From NCBI RefSeq assembly GCF_965656765.1, contig NZ_CBFHLV010000028.1:1-36155 (forward strand): 36,155 bases of DNA, given 5' to 3'. This document shows positions 1-7,273 of this stretch, one piece after another; position 1 is the first letter of the stretch; each line of letters begins with the position of its first letter. The translations under genes and the position numbers were made by a program. Below the pieces are notes generated by a model, which was given only the letters and a program-made list of their open reading frames with translations, searched no databases and had not been told where the DNA came from. The DNA is from Marivita sp965656765. Lineage in GTDB: Bacteria; Pseudomonadota; Alphaproteobacteria; Rhodobacterales; Rhodobacteraceae.

Positions 1-120
1 CATCTGAATATCATGCGTTTGAACGCTTACCATCTGTGCGCAGTGCAAGTGGGTATTTGGCAAAGACAGGACGGTCTGCGGCGTTATCTGGACAATCCTC
101 GTGATATGCACCATCCGTAG
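1..120 (+). CDS. Possible C-terminal fragment of an unidentified gene
   Basis: A reading frame is open from the first base of the window to a TAG at 118-120, giving 39 residues that end in R-D-M-H-H-P. An in-frame ATG is present at 13-15 but has no convincing Shine-Dalgarno sequence, so this is more likely the tail of a gene starting outside the window than a complete small gene. I recognise no family. The frame may be open by chance. Confidence 0.25.
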   Translation, partial: HLNIMRLNAYHLCAVQVGIWQRQDGLRRYLDNPRDMHHP

Positions 121-135
121 ATCCATATGACATTC

Positions 136-150
136 GGAAAGGGACTTTCC
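136..150 (+). promoter_or_regulatory. Inverted repeat enclosing the ribosome binding site of the PagL-like gene
   Basis: GGAAAG and CTTTCC form perfect 6-base arms around a 3-base loop, ending two bases before the ATG at 153. The Shine-Dalgarno-like AAAGGGA lies inside this stem, so folding could mask it. Whether it forms in the mRNA is unknown. Confidence 0.35.
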
Positions 151-152
151 AC

Positions 153-674
153 ATGGCCGACGGCACATTTGCAGTTCTTCTGTTCGTTCTCGGTCTGACC
201 GACATGGGGATGAACCATTGCGGAACAACGGCGGGCTGTCTGGGGAAATCCGACACGACGCCACGGTTCTCAATCTCGGCAGGCGAGGTTCTGGAACGAC
301 GTGCCGATCCGGCCGCTGAATTGTATTTGCGCTATGATCTCGGCCAAATGCATGGACCGTTTGGCACGGCTGCGGGATTGTCTGTTGGCGAGGGGGGCGA
401 AACCTGGGCGGGGTTTGGCGCGACCTATACCATGCCATTTGGCCGAAGTGGGGCTTATGCTGAATTGCACGCAATGCCTGGCCTATACCTCGACAATGGC
501 GGGTTCGACCTTGGCGGACCAATTGAATTTCGCTCGGGCGTGGAGCTGGGTTACGAGACATCCAAGGGGTGGCGCGTGGCCTTGACCTATGATCACCGAT
601 CCAATGCGGGCATCTATGATGAAAACCCGGGGATCGAGACGGTGCAATTCAAAGTATCCATTCCCCTGAACTAA
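153..674 (+). CDS. PagL-like lipid A 3-O-deacylase / acyloxyacyl hydrolase family protein
   Basis: This is a 173-residue protein of the PagL family, outer-membrane beta-barrel enzymes that remove the 3-O-linked acyl chain from lipid A. The diagnostic C-terminal motif H-R-S-N followed by N-P-G is present. His148, Ser150 and Glu162 have the same spacing as the His-Ser-Glu catalytic triad of Pseudomonas PagL. The middle of the protein shows alternating, glycine- and aromatic-rich segments expected of beta strands. The N-terminus is hydrophobic (residues 5-15) but lacks basic residues, so it is not a textbook signal peptide. No alternative start exists upstream because the frame is closed by a TGA at 102-104. 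The gene converges with the ABC ATPase gene, with 4 bases between the stop codons. The family call is good; the enzymatic activity is inferred. Confidence 0.75.
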   Translation: MADGTFAVLLFVLGLTDMGMNHCGTTAGCLGKSDTTPRFSISAGEVLERRADPAAELYLRYDLGQMHGPFGTAAGLSVGEGGETWAGFGATYTMPFGRSGAYAELHAMPGLYLDNGGFDLGGPIEFRSGVELGYETSKGWRVALTYDHRSNAGIYDENPGIETVQFKVSIPLN

Positions 675-678
675 ACCT

Positions 679-1731
679 TCACCGCAAACGCAGCTCGGTT
701 TCCGTATCGAACAAATACATATGATCTGGATCGACGATCACATCGACCATGTCGCCAACTGATGACCGGTGATCACCACGTTCTTCGACGATGATTTTTT
801 CGCCGTCTGGACCGATCAGGTGAACGTAAGACACGCCGCCTAGACTTTCTGTCAGGTCCACGCGATGCGACGATCCCGGTTTGATTTCAAGGTGTTCTGG
901 TCGCAAGCCGATCAGCACGCTTTGCCCGTCTTGCGCCGAAGCCGTTTTGGTGACAGCGTGTGTCAGGCCGTCGGACACAACCTCATCACCTTGCACACGA
1001 CCCTGTACAAAGTTCATGGATGGTGACCCGATAAAACCCGCGACAAAGCGATTGTCAGGGTCTCGATAGAGGTCCATCGGTGCGCCAACCTGTTCGATGC
1101 GGCCTGCGCGTAACACAACGATTTTGTCTGCGAGCGTCATCGCTTCGACCTGATCATGGGTAACGTAGATCATTGTCGCGCCGATTTCTTTGTGAAGACG
1201 CGCAATTTCGACCCGCATTTCCACGCGCAGTTCCGCATCAAGGTTGGACAATGGTTCGTCGAACAGGAACACCTCAGGGCCGCGCACGATGGCGCGCCCG
1301 ATCGCAACCCGTTGCCGCTGGCCACCTGATAGCGCTTTGGGTTTACGCTTGAGATAGTCGTCGAGTTTGAGAATGCGGCTGGCCTCTGCGACCTTGCTTT
1401 TGATCTCGGACTTGGGATGGCCCGTCATCTTGAGACCAAACCCCATGTTTTCTTCGACCGTCATATGTGGATAAAGCGCATAGGTCTGGAACACCATCGA
1501 CACGCCCCTGTCTGACGGATCAAGACGTGTCACATCCCGCCCACCGATCCGGATCGTGCCTTCGGTCGTTTCCTCTAGCCCTGCGACCATCCGCAGAAGG
1601 GTGGACTTGCCACAGCCCGATGGGCCGACAAACACGCAGAACTCTCCATCCGTCACCTCAAGGTCGATGCCGTGGATGACCTGCGTATTGCCATAGCGTT
1701 TTATGACGGATTCAAGTGTCACTCCGGACAT
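679..1731 (-). CDS. ABC sugar importer ATP-binding subunit (UgpC/MalK type)
   Basis: This 350-residue ATPase would power the importer encoded from 2695 to 5868. The Walker A motif G-P-S-G-C-G-K-S-T is at residues 36-44, followed by the LSGGQRQR signature and the Walker B segment FLFDEPLSNLDA. The C-terminal third is the OB-fold/TOBE regulatory domain typical of MalK/UgpC. I chose the ATG at 1729-1731 because it has a GGAGAG ribosome site and gives the usual N-terminus. A longer frame reaching 1803 would add 24 residues unlike the family. The start lies inside the end of the iclR-type gene (20-base overlap), so the two are co-transcribed and probably translationally coupled. The ATPase therefore sits in the regulator's transcription unit, not with its permeases. 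Galactosides as substrate are inferred from the neighbours. Confidence 0.9.
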   Translation of the reverse strand: MSGVTLESVIKRYGNTQVIHGIDLEVTDGEFCVFVGPSGCGKSTLLRMVAGLEETTEGTIRIGGRDVTRLDPSDRGVSMVFQTYALYPHMTVEENMGFGLKMTGHPKSEIKSKVAEASRILKLDDYLKRKPKALSGGQRQRVAIGRAIVRGPEVFLFDEPLSNLDAELRVEMRVEIARLHKEIGATMIYVTHDQVEAMTLADKIVVLRAGRIEQVGAPMDLYRDPDNRFVAGFIGSPSMNFVQGRVQGDEVVSDGLTHAVTKTASAQDGQSVLIGLRPEHLEIKPGSSHRVDLTESLGGVSYVHLIGPDGEKIIVEERGDHRSSVGDMVDVIVDPDHMYLFDTETELRLR

Positions 1732-2545
1732 GGGTGGTCTCTCCGTTTTTGGTGGATGGGTTGCCAGACCGTGGGAACAGCCAGCTTTCAGCGTCCCGTG
1801 CAATTGCGGTGGCGGCCTGTTTCAGGCGCGGTCCGAGCAGCTTTAATGCGTCAAGATTGGTGCGACGGGTTGTGCCGGTGATAGACAAAGCACCCAAGGG
1901 CCGCTTCTGCGAGTTAAGGATCGGCACAGCCACGCAGACGATACCGGTCTCATGTTCTTCACGGTCAAAGCTCAGGCCCTCGGTGCGGATGTCGGCCAGG
2001 TCAGCGCGCAAACTTTCAGGCGACCCATGGGTCGTGGCGGTAAACCGGTGCCAGCTTTGCTGGGCAAGGGCGGTTTGCAATTCTGGATCGGGGAGAAAGG
2101 CCAGCATCGCCTTGCCAACACCGGTGCAATAGGCGGGGCCGACCTTGCCTGCCTGACTGAACATCTCGACCGGGTTGTGGGCGTTGCGTTTGTCGACATA
2201 AAGCACCTGCGCGTGATCCAACTGGGCAAGGTGAACGGTTTCGCCGGTCTCAGCGCTTAGCGCGTCGATATGTGGGCGGGCCACAGGTGCCAAGGACGAT
2301 TGTGCCCAAGCGGCGTGGGCAAGCCGCACCAAACGCAAACCCGGCGCATAGGTTTGGCGTTCCGGATCGTATTGTAGCATGCCTTGGTTGGTCAGAGTTT
2401 GCACGAACCGGTACAGCGTGGCCTTTGGCAGGTCCGAGTCCGTCAGCACTTCGCTAAAGCGAACAGGCCGACCGTAAGACGCAATATGGTCCAGCACAGC
2501 AAGGGCCTTGCCGACGGTTCCGTCGTTTCGTTCGACCGCACTCAT
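1712..2545 (-). CDS. IclR-family transcriptional regulator of the galactoside module
   Basis: The 277-residue protein has an N-terminal winged helix-turn-helix (about residues 10-66, including the recognition segment LPKATLYRFVQTL) and a C-terminal IclR effector-binding domain (about 80-250, with the typical GETVHLA and TGVGKAMLA segments). IclR proteins bind small sugar acids or aromatic effectors. The gene is transcribed divergently from the binding-protein gene at 2695 and overlaps the downstream ATPase gene by 20 bases, so it is the likely regulator of the galactoside operon. A GTTTCA-N5-TGAAAC palindrome in the divergent spacer is a candidate operator. A GGGAGG ribosome site precedes the ATG at 2545, 11 bases away. 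The effector is unknown; a galactonate-pathway intermediate would fit the gene content but is not shown. Confidence 0.88.
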   Translation of the reverse strand: MSAVERNDGTVGKALAVLDHIASYGRPVRFSEVLTDSDLPKATLYRFVQTLTNQGMLQYDPERQTYAPGLRLVRLAHAAWAQSSLAPVARPHIDALSAETGETVHLAQLDHAQVLYVDKRNAHNPVEMFSQAGKVGPAYCTGVGKAMLAFLPDPELQTALAQQSWHRFTATTHGSPESLRADLADIRTEGLSFDREEHETGIVCVAVPILNSQKRPLGALSITGTTRRTNLDALKLLGPRLKQAATAIARDAESWLFPRSGNPSTKNGETTHVRSDT

Positions 2546-2590
2546 GTTCGCGATATCCTCCCTTAACCACGGGTCGCGCCCCGTCGGCTG

Positions 2591-2621
2591 TTGACAAGTA
2601 TAGGCGAGTCGCTGTTATGAT
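2591..2621 (+). promoter_or_regulatory. Putative sigma70-type promoter of the galactoside operon
   Basis: A TTGACA at 2591-2596 matches the -35 consensus exactly. TATGAT at 2616-2621 is a good -10, with a somewhat long 19-base spacer (18 if TTATGA is taken). It lies in the spacer between the divergent IclR gene and the binding-protein gene, upstream of the palindrome at 2640-2656. Confidence 0.5.
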
Positions 2622-2639
2622 TTCAATATGCAAAACAAG

Positions 2640-2656
2640 GTTTCAAATAATGAAAC
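2640..2656. promoter_or_regulatory. Candidate IclR-family operator
   Basis: GTTTCA and TGAAAC form a perfect 6-base inverted repeat separated by AATAA. It starts 18 bases after the candidate -10 box and lies 39 bases before the binding-protein ATG, a position suited to repression. Assigning it to the neighbouring IclR protein is inference from position and symmetry. Confidence 0.45.
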
Positions 2657-2694
2657 AAATTTGCACCCTATTGGGAAGCATAAGGGAGGATACC

Positions 2695-3957
2695 ATGCGT
2701 TCCACATTGAAGGCGTCGGCACTGGCGCTTACAGCTGCATTTGCAGCCTCAACGGCATTTGCAGAAAGCCACTCACTCAGTGGTGATCTCAAGATTTTCC
2801 TCGACACTTCGAACCCGGCGCCGCGCGCTACAATGGAAGCGATGATCGAACGCTTTGGTGAGATGCACCCAGAGCTGAACATCGAAACCACGGTGATCGA
2901 CCGCGAGGCGTACAAAACGCAGATCCGCAACTTCCTGACCGCAGACGCGCCTGATGTGGCAACTTGGTACGCGGCCAACCGTATGCGCCCCTATGTGGAG
3001 GCAGGTCTGTTCGAGGACGTGTCCGATCTGTGGATGGAGCCGGAGATCGCCGACAATCTCGCCTCCACCAAGGGTGCAATGACCATCGATGGCAAGCAGT
3101 GGGGCGTACCCTATACCTACTACCAGTGGGGCATTTATTACCGCAAAGATATCTATGAACAGTACGGTCTGAGCGAGCCGACCAACTGGGATGAGATGAA
3201 GTCCAACTGCCAGACGCTGCTCGACAATGGCGTCAAGTGCTACACCATCGGCACCAAGTTTCTTTGGACTGCGGGTGGCTGGTTTGATTACTTGAACTTA
3301 CGCACGCATGGCTATGAATTTCATATGGAAATGGCCGCTGGTGAGGTGCCGTGGACCGATGATCGCGTGCGCGAAACTTTTGCCAACTGGCGCGAACTGA
3401 TCGATATGGGTGGTTATGTCGACAACCACCAGAACTATTCCTGGCAAGAGGCGCTGCCCTTCATGGTCAATGGCGATGCTGCCGCGTACCTGATGGGTAA
3501 CTTTGCCGTGGCCCCTTTGCGCGAAGCCGGCCTGAGCGACGATCAGCTCGACTTCTACCAGTTCCCGGCCATCACCGAAGGTGTCGCTTTGGCTGAAGAC
3601 GCGCCAACCGACACGTTCCACATCCCGGCCAATGCCAACAACAAGGAAGCAGCCCGGGAATTCCTGCGCTTTGTTGTGTCGGCGGATGAGCAGACCATTA
3701 TCAATAACGGTGAAAACCTTGGTCAGCTTCCGGTGAACGCGTCCGCATCAATCGACGATGACAAATTCCTCGAACAGGGCTTTGCGATGCTGTCTTCCAA
3801 CAGCCCCGGCGGCGTGGCGCAATTCTTTGACCGCGACTACCCGGCGGAAATGGCGGCCGAGGCGATGCAGGGTTTCCAGGAATTCATGGTTCTTCCGGAC
3901 AACCTTGACGACATTCTGGCCCGCCTCGAGCAGGTGCGCGAGCGCGTCTACAAATAA
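2695..3957 (+). CDS. ABC transporter sugar-binding protein (family 1 extracellular solute-binding protein)
   Basis: This is a periplasmic sugar-binding protein of 420 residues. Residues 1-23 form a signal peptide (basic start, alanine-rich core, cleavage after A-F-A). The mature part has the family 1 features: an N-terminal segment with a short strand (LKIFLDT), a body rich in W and Y residues, and a C-terminal segment ending in R-V-Y-K. The start at 2695 has a strong GGGAGG ribosome site and yields the signal peptide; a frame open from 2617 adds 26 residues without one. It is the first gene of the rightward operon and is followed by two stem-loops before the permease genes, which may keep its mRNA more abundant. 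Galactosides or galactosylated compounds are the likely ligand because alpha- and beta-galactosidases follow in the same operon; the exact ligand is not visible. Confidence 0.9.
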   Translation: MRSTLKASALALTAAFAASTAFAESHSLSGDLKIFLDTSNPAPRATMEAMIERFGEMHPELNIETTVIDREAYKTQIRNFLTADAPDVATWYAANRMRPYVEAGLFEDVSDLWMEPEIADNLASTKGAMTIDGKQWGVPYTYYQWGIYYRKDIYEQYGLSEPTNWDEMKSNCQTLLDNGVKCYTIGTKFLWTAGGWFDYLNLRTHGYEFHMEMAAGEVPWTDDRVRETFANWRELIDMGGYVDNHQNYSWQEALPFMVNGDAAAYLMGNFAVAPLREAGLSDDQLDFYQFPAITEGVALAEDAPTDTFHIPANANNKEAAREFLRFVVSADEQTIINNGENLGQLPVNASASIDDDKFLEQGFAMLSSNSPGGVAQFFDRDYPAEMAAEAMQGFQEFMVLPDNLDDILARLEQVRERVYK

Positions 3958-3964
3958 GCATTGG

Positions 3965-3986
3965 GGGTGCGTGAGATCACGCACCC
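3965..3986 (+). terminator. Stem-loop after the galactoside-binding-protein gene
   Basis: GGGTGCGTGA and TCACGCACCC are perfect 10-base arms around a 2-base turn, 8 bases after the stop codon. No T-run follows, so it is better read as an mRNA-stabilising or attenuating hairpin than as a full terminator. Confidence 0.55.
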
Positions 3987-3999
3987 TTCGCCAAACCGG

Positions 4000-4024
4000 A
4001 AGGGTGCGTGTGTGCACGCACCTT
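4000..4024 (+). terminator. Second stem-loop in the binding-protein/permease spacer
   Basis: AAGGGTGCGTG pairs with CACGCACCTT around a short loop, with one bulged G. It repeats the GGGTGCGTG arm of the hairpin at 3965-3986, so the two could exchange strands. Confidence 0.45.
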
Positions 4025-4091
4025 GTCCGACGGCCCATCCGCAAGCCGATCATTGGCTTTCGTGTGGCCCGAGTGTGGAGGAGACCCGACC

Positions 4092-5018
4092 ATGACGACC
4101 GCAGCCTTGCCGGACTCAGACCCGCCCAAGCGCGGCTGGTACAAGCGTAACGAGATCGCGGTCACGCCGTGGCTGTTCCTTGCGCCCGCGATCCTGTTCT
4201 TCGCGGTCTATGTCATCATCCCGATCTTCCAGAGCTTTTCGATCTCGCTCTACGACTGGGATGGGCTGGGGCAGGCGGATTATATCGGTCTTGGCAATTA
4301 TTCGGAACTGATGAACGACCGCGCCTTTGAGGTGTCGCTGTGGAATAATTTCAAATGGCTGGTCTGCTACCTGCTGGCGATCCCGGCGGGATTGTTTATC
4401 GCGTTGTTCCTGAACCAGACGGTGACGGGTATCCGCATCTACAAGTCTCTGTTTTTCTTTCCGTTTGTCCTGTCACAAGTCGTTGTTGGTCTTGTCTTTG
4501 CGTGGTTCTATCTACCCAACGAAGGCCTGTTGTCCAACATGCTGGCGATGATCGGTCTTGGGCCAGTCAATGTTCTGGGTGATCCGACTTACGCGACCTA
4601 CGGTATCATCGTTGCCGGGCTGTGGCCGCAGACGGCATATTGCATGATCCTCTATCTCACTGGCCTGAACGCCGTTGACCCGGAACAGGTCGAGGCCGCG
4701 CGACTTGATGGCGCCAAGGGCTGGAAGATGCTTTGGTACGTGATCGTGCCACAGCTCAAGCCCGCCACCTTCATCGCTTTTGTCGTGACGATCATTGGGG
4801 CGCTGCGGTCATTTGACCTTATCTCGATCATGACCAATGGCGGCCCCTTCGGCCAAACCCGCGTTCTATCATTCTATATGTTCGAAAAGGCGCTTTCGGA
4901 ATACGGGTTCCGCATGGGATACGGCGCCGCCATCGCTGTAGTGCTTTTCCTCATCATGCTGATCTTCATCGCCTATTTCCTCTGGTCGATGTACCGCGAA
5001 GAGAAGGAGGGGCACTAG
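4092..5018 (+). CDS. ABC sugar importer permease, MalF/UgpA type
   Basis: The 308-residue inner-membrane permease has about six hydrophobic segments, the first around residues 20-42. The cytoplasmic EAA loop that docks on the ATPase is visible as EAARLDGAKGWKMLWYVIVP. The ATG at 4092 follows a GGAGGAG ribosome site; a frame open from 4008 would add 28 residues crossing the intergenic hairpin region and is unlikely. It precedes the second permease with one base between stop and start, so the two subunits are translated together as a heterodimer. Together with the binding protein at 2695 and the ATPase at 679 this completes an importer. Confidence 0.9.
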   Translation: MTTAALPDSDPPKRGWYKRNEIAVTPWLFLAPAILFFAVYVIIPIFQSFSISLYDWDGLGQADYIGLGNYSELMNDRAFEVSLWNNFKWLVCYLLAIPAGLFIALFLNQTVTGIRIYKSLFFFPFVLSQVVVGLVFAWFYLPNEGLLSNMLAMIGLGPVNVLGDPTYATYGIIVAGLWPQTAYCMILYLTGLNAVDPEQVEAARLDGAKGWKMLWYVIVPQLKPATFIAFVVTIIGALRSFDLISIMTNGGPFGQTRVLSFYMFEKALSEYGFRMGYGAAIAVVLFLIMLIFIAYFLWSMYREEKEGH

Positions 5019-5019
5019 A

Positions 5020-5868
5020 ATGTTCCCCCGTCCCATTCAACAGGCTAGCGCGCCTGCTCAGACGGCCTACAAAACGATGCTTCCGATTGCATTGATCTTG
5101 TGGCTGCTGCCGCTGATAGCGGTGGCGGTTTTTTCGGTCAAACCGGCGACGGATTTCACCCAGGGTAATTATTGGGGCATGCCCGGATCGTTCGAATTGA
5201 TTAACAACTACGGACAGGTTTTTTTCAACTCTGACATGCCGCGCTACATGTTGAATTCGGTGTTGATCACTGTACCAACAGTGATCGGCGCGGTAGCACT
5301 CTCGGCGATGGCAGGGTTCGCGCTTGGCATCTACAATTTTCGATCGAACATCTGGGTGTTCTTCATGTTCGTTGCCGGGAATTTTGTGCCCTTTCAGATT
5401 CTGATGGTGCCAGTACGCGACCTTACGCTGGACTTGGGCCTCTACAACACCAAGACAGGTCTGGTTTTGTTCCACATCGCGTTCCAGACCGGTTTCTGCA
5501 CGCTCTTCATGCGCAACTTTATCCGGGCGCTGCCGTTTCCGCTGATCGAGGCTGCGCGGGTCGAAGGCGTCGCAGAATGGCGCATCTTTTGGTTTGTCGT
5601 GCTTCCTTTGATGAAACCGGCGCTTGCCGCCTTGGCCGTGCTGATCTTCACCTTCATCTGGAACGATTATTTCTGGGCCATCGTTCTGACCCAAGGGCCG
5701 GATGCCCAGCCCGTCACGGCTGGCATTACCAGCTTCAACGCACAATACCGCGCAGCCTATCATCTGATGAGCGCGGGCAGCATCGTTGCGGCCTTACCGC
5801 CGGTGCTGATGTTCTTCCTCATGCAGAAACACTTTATCGCAGGCCTGACATTGGGCGCGGTGAAATAA
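5020..5868 (+). CDS. ABC sugar importer permease, MalG/UgpE type
   Basis: This is the second permease of the galactoside importer, 282 residues with about six transmembrane segments (first at about residues 20-40). The EAA loop is EAARVEGVAEWRIFWFVVLP. The C-terminus F-I-A-G-L-T-L-G-A-V-K is typical for MalG-type subunits. The ATG lies one base after the stop of the preceding permease gene, with the ribosome site GGAGG inside that gene's end. The alpha-galactosidase gene follows after 11 bases. Confidence 0.9.
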   Translation: MFPRPIQQASAPAQTAYKTMLPIALILWLLPLIAVAVFSVKPATDFTQGNYWGMPGSFELINNYGQVFFNSDMPRYMLNSVLITVPTVIGAVALSAMAGFALGIYNFRSNIWVFFMFVAGNFVPFQILMVPVRDLTLDLGLYNTKTGLVLFHIAFQTGFCTLFMRNFIRALPFPLIEAARVEGVAEWRIFWFVVLPLMKPALAALAVLIFTFIWNDYFWAIVLTQGPDAQPVTAGITSFNAQYRAAYHLMSAGSIVAALPPVLMFFLMQKHFIAGLTLGAVK

Positions 5869-5879
5869 GGATAAAGATA

Positions 5880-7220
5880 ATGACACGTATCGCCTTCATT
5901 GGCGCAGGCTCGACGATATTCATGAAGAACATCGTGGGTGACGTCCTTCACTTCGCAGCTTTGGAAGGTGCAACCTTTGCCCTGATGGACATTAATGAAC
6001 AGCGGCTGGAAGAGTCTGCTTTGGTGGCGCGCAAGCTGATTGCAGCGTCGGGCAAGCGTGCAAAATTGGAAACCACCACCGACCAGCGCCGGGCGCTCGC
6101 CGGGGCTGACTTCGTCGTCACCGCGTTCCAGATCGGAGGGTATGAGCCGTCGACCGTGATCGATTTTGATATCCCCAAACAATATGGGCTTCGCCAAACC
6201 ATCGGTGATACTCTGGGCGTCGGCGGGATCATGCGCGGCTTGCGTACCGTGCCGCATCTTTGGCGCGTCGCTGCCGATATGGCCGAGCTATGCCCGGACG
6301 CAACCATGCTGCAATACGTCAACCCGATGGCCATCAACACATGGGCGCTGGCCGAACGCTATCCACACGTCAAACAAGTAGGCCTTTGCCATTCGGTGCA
6401 GAATACGGTTGAAGAACTGGCCCATGATCTGGACCTGCCAAAGGGCGAGATCCGCTACCGTGTTGCCGGTGTGAACCACGTCGCATTCTTTTTGGACCTG
6501 ACACACAATGGCATATCGCTCTATCCGGCGCTGCGGGAGGGGTATCGCAATCGCAACCTGCCGAAACCGCCGCTGCTGATGCCACGCTGCGCCAATATGG
6601 TGCGGTATGAAGTGATGGAGCATTTGGGTTATTTCTGCACCGAAAGTTCGGAACATCTTGCTGAATATGTGCCGTGGTTCGTCAAGGCGGGACGTGATGA
6701 CCTGATCGATAGCTTCAGCGTACCGCTCGACGAATACCCCAAGCGTTGCATCGAACAGATGGCGGATTGGGCTGATCAGGCAAAGGCCTACCAAGCGGAA
6801 AACGACATCGAATTCACCAAAAGTCATGAATTCGCTGCCGAGATTATGAACGCGATGGTCACGAACCAGCCCTACACGATTTACGGGAATTTGCCGAACC
6901 GGGGGCAGGTGCCGCAATTGCCCGATGGGGCGGCGGTTGAAGTGCCCTGCATGGTAGATCACAACGGTATTCACCCGACTGTCGTGGATGACATCCCACC
7001 ACAACTCGTGGCCCTTATGCGCACCCAGATCAACGTGCAGGAACTGGTTGTCCGCGCCTTGGTTGATGAAAACGTCGAACACGTCTACCACGCCGCTATG
7101 ATGGATCCACACACCGCCGCAGAGCTGGACCTGCGCCAGATCCGCAGCCTTGTGAGCGATCTGTTGGTTGCGCATGGTGACATACTTCCTGAATTTGCTC
7201 GACTTAAGAAGGCTGCTTGA
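5880..7220 (+). CDS. melA: GH4 alpha-galactosidase (MelA-like)
   Basis: The 446-residue enzyme belongs to glycoside hydrolase family 4, which cleaves by an NAD- and Mn-dependent oxidation-elimination mechanism. The Rossmann NAD site G-A-G-S-T is at residues 8-12. Cys170, His171 and His200 correspond to metal-binding positions of E. coli MelA. The C-H-S-V motif at 170-173 is the signature of the alpha-galactosidase subgroup, as opposed to phospho-glucosidase or glucuronidase subgroups. The start at 5880 (ATAAAGATA upstream) gives the usual N-terminus; the open frame extends upstream to 5577 but that part overlaps the permease. The stop TGA overlaps the ATG of a 17-residue ORF. The enzyme presumably releases galactose inside the cell from imported alpha-galactosides such as melibiose or galactosylglycerol-type compounds; the natural substrate is inferred. 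Confidence 0.88.
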   Translation: MTRIAFIGAGSTIFMKNIVGDVLHFAALEGATFALMDINEQRLEESALVARKLIAASGKRAKLETTTDQRRALAGADFVVTAFQIGGYEPSTVIDFDIPKQYGLRQTIGDTLGVGGIMRGLRTVPHLWRVAADMAELCPDATMLQYVNPMAINTWALAERYPHVKQVGLCHSVQNTVEELAHDLDLPKGEIRYRVAGVNHVAFFLDLTHNGISLYPALREGYRNRNLPKPPLLMPRCANMVRYEVMEHLGYFCTESSEHLAEYVPWFVKAGRDDLIDSFSVPLDEYPKRCIEQMADWADQAKAYQAENDIEFTKSHEFAAEIMNAMVTNQPYTIYGNLPNRGQVPQLPDGAAVEVPCMVDHNGIHPTVVDDIPPQLVALMRTQINVQELVVRALVDENVEHVYHAAMMDPHTAAELDLRQIRSLVSDLLVAHGDILPEFARLKKAA

Positions 7221-7273
7221 TGACCCGAGATCCTAAAGTTCTATTAATCCTGCAAGGCAGCGGTTCCGCATGA
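7220..7273 (+). CDS. 17-residue bridging ORF between melA and dgoK (possible leader or coupling peptide)
   Basis: The ATG shares its A with the melA stop (TGATG), and its TGA overlaps the dgoK start (ATGA). The encoded peptide runs M-T-R-D-P-K-V-L-L-I-L-Q-G-S-G-S-A. It has an AGAAGG ribosome site 7-8 bases before its ATG, whereas dgoK itself has only a weak one. The likely role is to carry ribosomes across the gap so that dgoK is translated by re-initiation. It could equally be a remnant or chance ORF; no family is recognised. Confidence 0.4.
   Translation: MTRDPKVLLILQGSGSA

Noticed and set aside
4966..5763. 265-codon minus-strand frame opposite the second permease
   Set aside because: The permease has clear transmembrane and EAA features; the opposite frame is His/Arg/Gln-rich with no recognisable domain.
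5577..5879. Upstream extension of the GH4 reading frame by 101 codons
   Set aside because: It overlaps the permease gene in another frame and lacks family similarity; the ATG at 5880 gives the correct NAD-binding N-terminus.
6288..7175. 295-codon minus-strand frame opposite the GH4 gene
   Set aside because: It is a shadow of a confidently identified enzyme, with no initiation signals or domain.
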